Source of the DNA: Haloferax massiliensis
Lineage (GTDB): Archaea > Halobacteriota > Halobacteria > Halobacteriales > Haloferacaceae
Direction of reading: 5' to 3'
DNA length: 64,000 nt
Assembly: GCF_001368915.1 (NCBI RefSeq)
Contig: NZ_CSTE01000005.1
Span: 261,897-325,896, forward strand
The position numbers and the translations under genes were made by a program. Positions 56,930 through 64,000 of this stretch are shown here, one piece after another. Under the pieces are notes generated by a model. That model saw only the letters and a list, made by a program, of their open reading frames with translations. It was not told the DNA's origin and made no database searches. How positions within the stretch are numbered: the first letter of the stretch is position 1; each line of letters begins with the position of its first letter.

Positions 56930-58351
56930 TTACTCCTCGTTTCGCTCCGCCCGCGGCTTCGCGCGGCCTCCCCGTTTTTCCTCGCCCGCTCGCGTTCCGA
57001 CTCCGCGTTCGTTTCTCTCCGTCTCGCCCGCTTCGGTCTCGGTCGCCCGCACGAGCGCGATGACCACGTTGTCGGCGACCTCCGCGGCGAACCTGCGTTC
57101 GTCGGTCCGCCACTGTCGCGGCTCTCCGACGTGTTCGTGACAGACGACGCCGACGACCTCGCCGCCCGACCTGACCGTCGCGTCGAGCATCGACGCGATG
57201 CCCTTCTGTTCGAGGTAGCCGTCCCGAAGCTCCGCGGTCGCGGGGTCGGTCTGAACGTCGTCGACGCCGAGCGACCGGTTCGCCGCCAGCGCCCCGAAGT
57301 ACGACGGGTAGTTCGAGGCGGTCAGCGTCGTTCCGCGGTCGTGTCCGCCCGACGCCCGGTCGTACTGGTCGACACAGCGGAGCGTCTCGGCGTCGTCGAA
57401 CAGCCAGACGCTCGCCCGCTCGACGTTCAGCACCGTCGCCATCGTCTCGGTGATTCGCGGCAGCGCCTCCTCGAACGAGCCCCCGATGACCGCCTCGTCG
57501 GTCGCGAGGTCGATGAGCGCCCGCTGTTGGCGCTCGCGTCGCTCCCGCTCGCGGTGCGCCTCGGTCACGTCGCGGAAGACGGCGACGACGCCCTCGACCG
57601 TCCCGTCGTCGGTCCTGATGGGCGACATGCTGTCTTCGATGTAGCGCTCGTCGCCGTCGCTCGTCGCGAGCTTCGTTCCCGCGGCGACTTCGACCGCCCC
57701 GCCCGCCGCGGCGACGCGCCGCATCGGGTCGACGGGCTCGCCGGTCTCGCCATCGGCGAGCGAGAGCACGTCCGACAGCGGTTCGCCGACGGCGTCGTCG
57801 GCGTCGTAGCCGGTTATCTCCTCGGCGGTCCGGTTCAGTTGGACGACCGTCCCGTCGGCGTCGGTGGCGACGACGCCCTCGGCGATGGAGTCGAGGGTGA
57901 CGCGGAGGTACGCCTCGCGCTCTCGGAGTCGCCGTTCCGCGCGCCGGTGGTCCGTGATGCGGACGAGCGTCTGCCGGAGGACGCCGTACTGCGCCGTCGG
58001 GTCGCCGCCCTTCTGGAGATAGCTGTCGGCGCCGAGGTTCAGCGCCTCGATGGCGACTTCCTCGCGGCTCCGCCCGGTGAAGATGACGAAGGGCACGTCG
58101 GAGCCGCGCTCCTCTCGGAGCACCGACAGCAGTTCCAGCCCGGACATCTCCGGCATCTGGTAGTCGGAGACGACCGCGTCGAACGACTCCGACGCGAGCA
58201 GTGCCAGCGCCCGCCGCGGCGAGCCGGTCGTCACGACCTCGATTCCGTCGCCCGACGATTCGAGAAACCGCTTTGTCAGCGCCAACAGCCCCTCGTCGTC
58301 GTCGACGTAGAGCACGCGCCTCGACGCCGACTCCCCCTCGCTCACGTCCAT
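56930..58351 (-). CDS. response-regulator REC-PAS-GAF protein
   Basis: 473 residues. REC domain with acidic pair VDDDE, phospho-acceptor Asp63 in VVSDYQMPEMSG, and the Lys in SYLQKGG. PAS from about 155 (LDSIAEGVVATDADG), GAF from about 285 (VLNVERASVWLFDDAE). No histidine kinase, HalOD1 or HTH domain follows; the C-terminal 45 residues are charged and low-complexity. So it looks like a signal-integration protein whose output part is missing or non-canonical. Confidence 0.88.
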   Translation of the reverse strand: MDVSEGESASRRVLYVDDDEGLLALTKRFLESSGDGIEVVTTGSPRRALALLASESFDAVVSDYQMPEMSGLELLSVLREERGSDVPFVIFTGRSREEVAIEALNLGADSYLQKGGDPTAQYGVLRQTLVRITDHRRAERRLREREAYLRVTLDSIAEGVVATDADGTVVQLNRTAEEITGYDADDAVGEPLSDVLSLADGETGEPVDPMRRVAAAGGAVEVAAGTKLATSDGDERYIEDSMSPIRTDDGTVEGVVAVFRDVTEAHRERERRERQQRALIDLATDEAVIGGSFEEALPRITETMATVLNVERASVWLFDDAETLRCVDQYDRASGGHDRGTTLTASNYPSYFGALAANRSLGVDDVQTDPATAELRDGYLEQKGIASMLDATVRSGGEVVGVVCHEHVGEPRQWRTDERRFAAEVADNVVIALVRATETEAGETERNERGVGTRAGEEKRGGRAKPRAERNEE

Positions 58352-58447
58352 GTACTGTCGTGCCGATTCGCCGTTGTGTCTGATAACTGTTTGGCAACTT
58401 AAATGTCGGCGGCGTGACTGGTGTCGGGGTTTGTGGTCGTTTCTGTG

Positions 58448-59722
58448 TCAGTCCTCGCCGGGGGTCGCCTCGTCGCCGGTCGCCGCGTGGTCGGCCGTCT
58501 CACCGCCCGTCTCGTCGCCTGCGTCGTCGTCCACGCGGTCGTAGAGTACGGATTCGCCGGGCTTGACCGTCCCGCCGGTCGGAATTCTGACGCCCGCGTT
58601 CAGCGAGGCGTTGATGCCGGTCTTCACCCCGTCACCGAGGACGACGCCGTACTTCCGACGACCCGACGAGACGAGTTCGCCTTTGAGCATCTGCCGGACG
58701 GGCTCGCCGTCGTGTCGGAGGTTCGCCACTTTTGTCCCCGCGCCGAAGTTCACGTCGCGGCCGAGGAGGCTATCGCCGACGTACGAGAGGTGGCCGACCG
58801 TCGCGCCCTCCATCAGGACGCTGTTTTTCACCTCGACGGCGTGGCCGACCTTGGCGTTCTCGCCGACGAGCGTGTGCCCCCGGACGTAGGCGTTCGGCCC
58901 GACGGTGGCCCCGCTGCGGACGAGCACCGGCCCCTCGATGACCACGCCGGAGCGGACTGTCGCGCCCGCCTCGACGACGACCGGCCCGTCGAGTTCGGCC
59001 CGCTCGGACACGTCGCCGTCGATTCGCGGTTCGAGCTCGCCGAGTTTCCACTCGTTGGCTTCGAGGAGTTCCCACGGCCGCCCCACGTCGAGCCAGCGGT
59101 CGAAGGCGACGCCGCGCACGTCGTAGGCCTCGCAGGTCGCCGCGAGCACGTCGGTCAGTTCGAGTTCGCCGCGGTCGCTCTCGTCCACGTCGAGCCAGCC
59201 GTGAGCCTCGGCCGGGAAGACGTACGCGCCGGCGTTGACGAGGTCCGACGGCGGGTCCGCGGGCTTCTCGACGACGCCGGTGACGAAGCCCTCGTCGTCG
59301 GTGTCGAGGACGCCGTAGGAACTCGGGTCGGCGACGCGGAACGACCCGACCGCGGGCGTGCCCTCGTACAGCGTCGACAGCGACGGCACGTCGTACAGCG
59401 CGTCGCCGTTGAGGACGACGAACGGCTCGTCGGGGTCGAGGTGGGGGGCCGCGGCGCGGACCGCGTCGGCCGTCCCGCGCTGTTCCGACTGGACGGCGAA
59501 CTCGACGGGGACGCCGCCGCGCTCGTCGCCGAAGTAGTCGCGCACGTCTCCGGCCTCGTAGCCGACGACGAGGGTGATGTCCGTCGCGCCCGCCTCGACG
59601 GCCGCGTCGGCGGTGTGCGCGACGAGCGGCCGGTCGGCCACGGGGAGCATCGGCTTCGGTCGGCGGTCCGTGAGCGGACGCATCCGGGTGCCGCGGCCGG
59701 CGGCGAGAATGACAGTCTGCAT
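58448..59722 (-). CDS. glmU: bifunctional GlmU-like sugar nucleotidyltransferase, copy 2
   Basis: 424 residues. Nucleotidyltransferase motif VILAAGRGTRMRPLTDRRPKPMLP, QRGTADAVRAAA, NGDALYD; the beta-helix runs from about 225 to 395 and keeps the archaeal acetyltransferase segment (KVANLRHDGEPV, then KYGVVLGDGVKTGINASLN). It therefore probably performs both GlcN-1-P acetylation and uridylylation. An acidic tail follows. Not in an operon with other glm genes. Related to, but clearly different from, the glmS-linked copy. Confidence 0.85.
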   Translation of the reverse strand: MQTVILAAGRGTRMRPLTDRRPKPMLPVADRPLVAHTADAAVEAGATDITLVVGYEAGDVRDYFGDERGGVPVEFAVQSEQRGTADAVRAAAPHLDPDEPFVVLNGDALYDVPSLSTLYEGTPAVGSFRVADPSSYGVLDTDDEGFVTGVVEKPADPPSDLVNAGAYVFPAEAHGWLDVDESDRGELELTDVLAATCEAYDVRGVAFDRWLDVGRPWELLEANEWKLGELEPRIDGDVSERAELDGPVVVEAGATVRSGVVIEGPVLVRSGATVGPNAYVRGHTLVGENAKVGHAVEVKNSVLMEGATVGHLSYVGDSLLGRDVNFGAGTKVANLRHDGEPVRQMLKGELVSSGRRKYGVVLGDGVKTGINASLNAGVRIPTGGTVKPGESVLYDRVDDDAGDETGGETADHAATGDEATPGED

Positions 59723-60140
59723 ACCTCCCTAAGGGGCTGCGCGGAAGAAATTCCTTCGGTCCGAACGATACCGAGGCGGGGACCAATCGCGGCGCTGTGG
59801 GTTGCCTCTGATCCACCTACCGTCGCCGACTTGCGGTGGTGCGGTCGACGCGGCAACCTCCCGTCAATCTTAATATTCGAAAACGTTTACGAACCCAGTT
59901 TCGAATTCGGGTCCGAAACTCCACCGTCGCGCGTCGCGGTCGCTCCGGGACGGTTCGAACCACACGGCCCGCGAACGGCGAATACGTTGGGGTTACGATG
60001 GGTTGGAGATTCGCACGAGACGCGGCGCCGTGTGTTAGTGAACGGACGAACGCCGGCGGGTAATAGTTTCGTTCCGCGGCGAGGCGAACCGCGTTCGTGG
60101 GCGTTATTACCGTCCCACCCTTCGGCTGTGGAGGGTTACG
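59723..60140. other. gap with a partial duplicate of the next gene's start
   Basis: Holds 59990-60016, a copy of the start region of the downstream gene with 5 extra bases. An AT-rich segment with TTAATATTCGAAAACG near 59870-59890 is promoter-like. No intact gene. Confidence 0.55.
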
Positions 60141-61229
60141 ATGGAGATTCGCACAGGACTCTCTTACGGAGACGTATTGCTGGTTCCACAGCGCTCCCCG
60201 GTCGACAGCCGGAGCGACGTGGACCTCTCGACCAACGTGACGCCGGGCTTGCGCCTCGACACGCCGCTCGTCAGCGCCGCCATGGACACCGTCACCGAAG
60301 CGGACCTCGCAGCGGCGCTCTCCGGGCTCGGCGGCCTCGGCGTCGTCCACCGCTTCCTCGACGTGGACGAGCAGGCCGAACAGGTCCGCCGCGTCGCCGC
60401 GGCGGGCGGGACCGTCTCGGGCGCGGTCGGCATCAACGAGGACTACCTCGACCGGACCGAGGCGCTTCTCGACGCCGGCGCGGACGCGATTGTGATGGAC
60501 ATCGCTCACGGCCACATGGAGCGGTGTCTCGACGCGGTCGAGCGGATTCGCGACGAGTTCGACCCCGAAATCGTCGCGGGCAACGTCGTCACGCCGGCGG
60601 CCGTCGAAGACCTCTGGGAGGTCGGCGCGGACTGCGTGAAAGTCGGCGTCGGGCCGGGATCACACTGTACGACCCGCGAGGTCGCGGGCGCGGGCTACCC
60701 GCAGCTCACGGCCGTCTCGGAGTGCGCCGAGCGGGCGCACGACCTCGGTATCCACGTCATGGCCGACGGGGGGATTCGGACCTCCGGCGACGCCGCGAAG
60801 GCGCTCATGGCCGGCGCTGACACCGTCATGATGGGGAGCTTCTTCGCCGGGACCGACGAGGCGCCGGGCCGCGTGGTCGAGGTCGACGGCGAGGCGTACA
60901 AGCGCTCCCGCGGGATGGCCTCGACGGAGGCCGCCGACGACCGCGAGGACAAACAGAGCGACGTGGACGCCGGCGAGGGCGTCGAGGCGCTCACGCCCTA
61001 CAAGGGACCGGTCGAACCGCTCGTCGAGGAGTTCCTCGGCGGGATTCGCTCCGGCGTGAGCTACTGCGGCGGCCACACGCTCGCGGACGCCCGCGAGAAG
61101 GCCTCGTTCGTCCGCGTCGCGGCGAGCGCGAAGGAGCGCGAGGGCGCACACGGCGTCGTCTTCGCCGAGGGACCCGTCGAGGTCGACGAGGAGGCCGAAC
61201 GCGAGTTACAGGCCCCGATGGCCGACTGA
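60141..61229 (+). CDS. IMP dehydrogenase/GMP reductase-family enzyme without CBS domains
   Basis: 362 residues. TIM-barrel [52 protein letters not shown], catalytic Cys176 in [37 protein letters not shown] and the flap SRGMASTEA. No CBS pair is inserted, and the GPGS-x-CTTR loop plus length (about 350) are more like GMP reductase than IMPDH. It may convert GMP to IMP or be a paralogue. A partial copy of its start lies upstream. Confidence 0.82.
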   Translation: MEIRTGLSYGDVLLVPQRSPVDSRSDVDLSTNVTPGLRLDTPLVSAAMDTVTEADLAAALSGLGGLGVVHRFLDVDEQAEQVRRVAAAGGTVSGAVGINEDYLDRTEALLDAGADAIVMDIAHGHMERCLDAVERIRDEFDPEIVAGNVVTPAAVEDLWEVGADCVKVGVGPGSHCTTREVAGAGYPQLTAVSECAERAHDLGIHVMADGGIRTSGDAAKALMAGADTVMMGSFFAGTDEAPGRVVEVDGEAYKRSRGMASTEAADDREDKQSDVDAGEGVEALTPYKGPVEPLVEEFLGGIRSGVSYCGGHTLADAREKASFVRVAASAKEREGAHGVVFAEGPVEVDEEAERELQAPMAD

Positions 61230-61983
61230 CGCTGGGCGTCGGGAACCGACCCGCGCCGCGGTACGCTTCGATGCGCCTCGGTACCTCGATGCGGTGCGCC
61301 GCGAGACACGGTGAATCACGACGCGACATGACGCGGCCCGCAGCGACGCGTTCGCTCCGGCGTGACCGCGCTGTCGCCTAGCGGCATCGCCGACCCTGCC
61401 GCCGCCGGCGGCGATGTCGCGTCCTAACTATTTCAGATTCGAAACTATATCTCCAACAATTTCTCCCTCTGGTAGTTGTGTGGAGTCTACGTACTGCTCC
61501 GAACTGAAGCGAACCGTTCCGCGGTCAGACTCGTCACACGCCGAATACTCAGTCTCTCACGTCGCAGCAGGCGTCTGCATTTCGTCCGAACTACCGCGTT
61601 AATAGCGCGGAAACTCCCGTTCGAAATGTCGAATCCACACCGGCCGACGCAAGTTCCGACCCGTCGATATCCGACCCCCGAACGCGACTCGCGCCGCCGT
61701 TTGCGTTTTAGGATGGGCATACTTATCAGGTTACTTAATGTATACGAATTTGTGACATGTTCGTCGGCAAACCTCCTTCGGAACCGACCGTCTCGCGGGG
61801 ACGACCGCCCCGGCGTCGCGGGTCGCATGGTTCGGTCCGCTTTCTCGTTACAATCATAATTTTGTAATTCCAGTGCGGCGTTTTTCGGCTCGGATTCGAA
61901 CGGCTTCGGGGGACGGACCGCGGGCCGACAATTATCGCCCGAAATACACCTGTGACGAACGTTCGTTCCGTATCGATGGATAC
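61230..61983. other. long gap with a hairpin and a possible decayed small gene
   Basis: A hairpin CATCGCCG/CGGCGATG at 61385-61416 may end the upstream transcript. A minus-strand frame (61428-61580) with an in-frame TGA follows. 61730-61870 is AT-rich, with no gene seen. Confidence 0.5.
61428..61580 (-). pseudogene. possible decayed small ORF
   Basis: Minus-strand frame from ATG 61580 to TAG 61428, interrupted by TGA at 61557-61559. The 42 codons after the TGA read as plausible acidic protein (DESDRGTVRFSSEQY, LPEGEIVGDIVSNLK). Either a pseudogene fragment or chance. Confidence 0.3.
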
Positions 61984-62754
61984 CTACGAGTAGGTCGCGC
62001 GGATGCCGATGACGCGGGCGGCCTGCGTCACCATCTCGGGGACCTCCGTGTGGTACCACTCGCCTTTCATCCGGGTCGTCGGCCCGGAGACGCTGATTGC
62101 GCCGAGGATGGTCTCGTCGTCGGAGAGAATCGGCGCGCCGACCGCCCGCATACCGGTGATGCGCTCTTCGTCGTTGAAGGCGTAGCCGCGCTCGCGAATC
62201 GTCGCCAACTCGGCTTCGAGGGCGTCGCGGTCGCCTATCGTCTTCGTCGTCAGGCGCGTCAGTTCGCCGTCGAGAATCTCCTTTCGGCGCTTTTCGTCGC
62301 AGAAGGCGAGATAGGACTTGCCGACCGACGTGGCGTGGAGGTCGACGGTCGTGCCGATGTGCGAGTCGGTCTGGAGGCCCTGTTCGGACTTCACCTGATA
62401 GATGTAGACGCCCCGGCCGTTCTCCTCGACCATCACCTGTCCGCGCTCGCCGACGGCCTCGACGAGGTCGTCCATCTCGCCGATGGACGCGTGATACAGC
62501 GCGTGTCGCGTCCGGGCGTGGTCGCCGAGGTCGAGGAACTTCAGACCCAGCGCGTACTCGTCGCCCTGCCTGACGACGTAGCCGAGTCCCGCGAGCGTCT
62601 TGAGGTGGTTGTGGGCCGTGCTCTTCGAGATACCGAGGTCGTTCGCTATCTCCGACACCCCGCTCGCGTCGTGGTCTCTGATGTGTTCGACGATGCCGAA
62701 CGAGGTTTTCGTAGCGCCGATTGACCCCGCGGCATCGCGTCCGTCCATGTCCAT
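61984..62754 (-). CDS. IclR-family transcriptional regulator
   Basis: 256 residues; ATG 62754 is used (GTG 62763 and ATG 62748 are alternatives). N-terminal winged helix (TKTSFGIVEHIRDHDASGVSEIANDLGISKSTAHNHLKTL), then the IclR effector domain: HIGTTVDLHATSVGKSYLAF, RERGYAFNDEERITGMRAVGAPI, LGAISVSGPTTRM. Regulates catabolic genes, here plausibly the MmgE/PrpD gene just upstream on the same strand (69 nt apart). Confidence 0.92.
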   Translation of the reverse strand: MDMDGRDAAGSIGATKTSFGIVEHIRDHDASGVSEIANDLGISKSTAHNHLKTLAGLGYVVRQGDEYALGLKFLDLGDHARTRHALYHASIGEMDDLVEAVGERGQVMVEENGRGVYIYQVKSEQGLQTDSHIGTTVDLHATSVGKSYLAFCDEKRRKEILDGELTRLTTKTIGDRDALEAELATIRERGYAFNDEERITGMRAVGAPILSDDETILGAISVSGPTTRMKGEWYHTEVPEMVTQAARVIGIRATYS

Positions 62755-62823
62755 AGTTATCACTGAGAGAGTGAGGTAATAATTGTTGCCGTCTCGTTCG
62801 GACGGGCCGAACGAGTGTTCGGA

Positions 62824-64000
62824 TTACTCTCGCGTCAGCGCCGCGACGGTTTCTCGAACCGGCGTCGAACCGACCGACGAGAGCGCGTCGAGCGCCGCGT
62901 CCGCGGCGTCGTCGCCGAGGCCGAACGCGAGCAGGTCGCGGTTGCGCGCGTCGAGGTCAGTCGCCGAAAGCGGGTCGCGGTAGTCGCCGCGTGGGTACTC
63001 GCGCTCGCCGACGTAGCGGCTTCCGTCGCGGGCGGTCACCTCGACGCGCGCGCCCCAGTCGTCGGGGAACGCCCGCTCGAACGCCTCGTCCGCGTGGAGA
63101 TGGACGCGCTCCGTGAGCGCTTGGACGGCCTCGTCACCGAGCGCGTCGTCGAGGAAGTCGTCGAGTTCGACGCTCCCGTCGGCGACCCAGCGGGCGAGGA
63201 CGTACGGCGTCGAGAACTTCGCCGCGGTGAGCGTCTCGGGCCGCGCGTGACTCATATCGACGCCGTTGCGGTAGGTGTACACGTCGATTCGGTCCACGTC
63301 GCCGGGCGCGAGGCCGGCCGCGCCGGCGTCCCGAAGCGCGTCGAGCGGGGCGTGGGTGTAGCGACACGACGGGTACGGCTTCTGGTAGGCCTCGGAAATC
63401 CACCAGTCGTCGCCGAGCGAGTCGAACAGCGCGGTGAACTCGCCGTCCGCGAGGAGCGTTTCGAACGGGTCGTAGACGCTCTCCATCGCCGCGGGCGACC
63501 CGCGGAGGCCGGCGGCGGTCAGCGTCGCGGCGCTCACGCCGGCCTGCGCGGAGAATCCGGCGGTGACGTTCCGCGACGGCGCGCCCTCCGCGAAGGGGTC
63601 GTGCATGGAGACGACCGCGAGGTTCAGCGCGGTCCGGACCGTCTCGCGCACCCCGTCGGGCGACTGTCCCGCGCAGACGGCGGCGGTCAGCGCCGGTCCG
63701 AGCGTCGTCCACGTCGAGTGCGGGTCGCGGACGAGCCACGGAATCGCCTCGTTCATCCGGGCCTTCATCGCGAAGATGGCGTACTCGAAGCGCGCGCAGA
63801 GCTCGTAGGAGCGGACGCAGGCTTCCACGAACGTCTCGCCGTCCACGTCGTGGGCCTCGGCGACGCCGACCGCGCCCGCGACGATGCTCGCGCCCACGTG
63901 GCCGCCGCGGTTGTGGCCCTCCTCTATCTCCTGTGTTATCGCGGCCGTCGCGTTCAACAGCGCCGCCTGCGACGGGCCGACGCGGCGGTCGGTCCCGAGC
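62824..64000 (-). CDS. MmgE/PrpD-family protein, truncated at window end
   Basis: The frame is open to the right edge, so the N-terminus is missing; about 391 residues visible. Family blocks: EEGHNRGGHVGASIVAGAV near the first helices, ARMNEAIPWLVRD, SVYDPFETLLADGEF, PYPSCRYTHAPLDALRD, VDRIDVYTYRNGVDMSHARP. MmgE/PrpD includes 2-methylcitrate dehydratase and cis-aconitate decarboxylase-like proteins. No methylcitrate genes are visible, so substrate is open; co-transcribed with IclR. Confidence 0.88.
   Translation of the reverse strand, partial: LGTDRRVGPSQAALLNATAAITQEIEEGHNRGGHVGASIVAGAVGVAEAHDVDGETFVEACVRSYELCARFEYAIFAMKARMNEAIPWLVRDPHSTWTTLGPALTAAVCAGQSPDGVRETVRTALNLAVVSMHDPFAEGAPSRNVTAGFSAQAGVSAATLTAAGLRGSPAAMESVYDPFETLLADGEFTALFDSLGDDWWISEAYQKPYPSCRYTHAPLDALRDAGAAGLAPGDVDRIDVYTYRNGVDMSHARPETLTAAKFSTPYVLARWVADGSVELDDFLDDALGDEAVQALTERVHLHADEAFERAFPDDWGARVEVTARDGSRYVGEREYPRGDYRDPLSATDLDARNRDLLAFGLGDDAADAALDALSSVGSTPVRETVAALTRE

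Overview
The window looks like chromosomal DNA of a halophilic archaeon, most like Haloferax. Genes are GC-rich with acidic, Asp/Glu-heavy proteins. Promoters are archaeal (BRE/TATA) and several are leaderless. There are Orc1/Cdc6, aIF1A, HalOD1, DICT and DUF7344-type proteins, type IV pilins with the haloarchaeal H-domain, and many Tat lipoproteins with an RR signal followed by a GC lipobox. No rRNA, tRNA, transposase or CRISPR array was found.

Layout. 1-6974: the end of a glycan-type gene, two tandem FemAB-like acyltransferases, a small winged-helix protein, a DUF6544 protein, SurE, a CBS protein and MsrA. 6975-12332: a replication and partition module. It holds an inverted pair of degenerate 9-bp repeat arrays, parA, an acidic-tailed ParA partner, an orc gene, an AT-rich unwinding-type region, and 14 copies of a replicon-specific ORB-like repeat (a 15th lies at 17059), with aIF1A embedded. 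12385-18138: a YbaK deacylase, a class V aminotransferase, an M20 peptidase, two pilins that share a homogenised cassette, and a VOC protein. 18217-26302: a PAS histidine kinase, a P19-like lipoprotein with two membrane partners, a Zn/Cd-type P1B ATPase and a HiPIP lipoprotein. 26303-27903: an AT-rich insert carrying an ApeA-like HEPN defence gene. 27928-33718: a nuclease-fold protein, Tat lipoproteins, a CoA-disulfide-reductase-like flavoenzyme and an EamA transporter. 33874-35917: a coupled operon of ApbE, a TSP3 calcium-binding protein and a four-His membrane haem protein. 35951-42145: regulators, CspA, the ZnuABC zinc importer, and a soluble chemotaxis transducer with CheW. 42194-53346: an MFS transporter, an F420/NADP-oxidoreductase-like protein, HalOD1, GlmM, PadR, two DUF7344 paralogues, and GlmU-GlmS. 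53535-64000: further regulators (HTH, DICT, HxlR, Rrf2, a REC-PAS-GAF protein), a second GlmU, a GMP-reductase-like enzyme, IclR and a truncated MmgE/PrpD gene.

Functional threads. GlmS, GlmM and two GlmU proteins form a near-complete UDP-GlcNAc route, which fits surface glycan and N-glycan synthesis at the left end. Metal handling recurs (ZnuABC, ZntA-type pump, P19-like lipoprotein, His-rich secreted protein). The most unusual structure is the parA/partner/orc module with its 9-bp arrays and about 5 kb of ORB-like repeats. It resembles a plasmid-type origin and partition locus living in a chromosome. The best candidate foreign gene is the ApeA-like HEPN protein.
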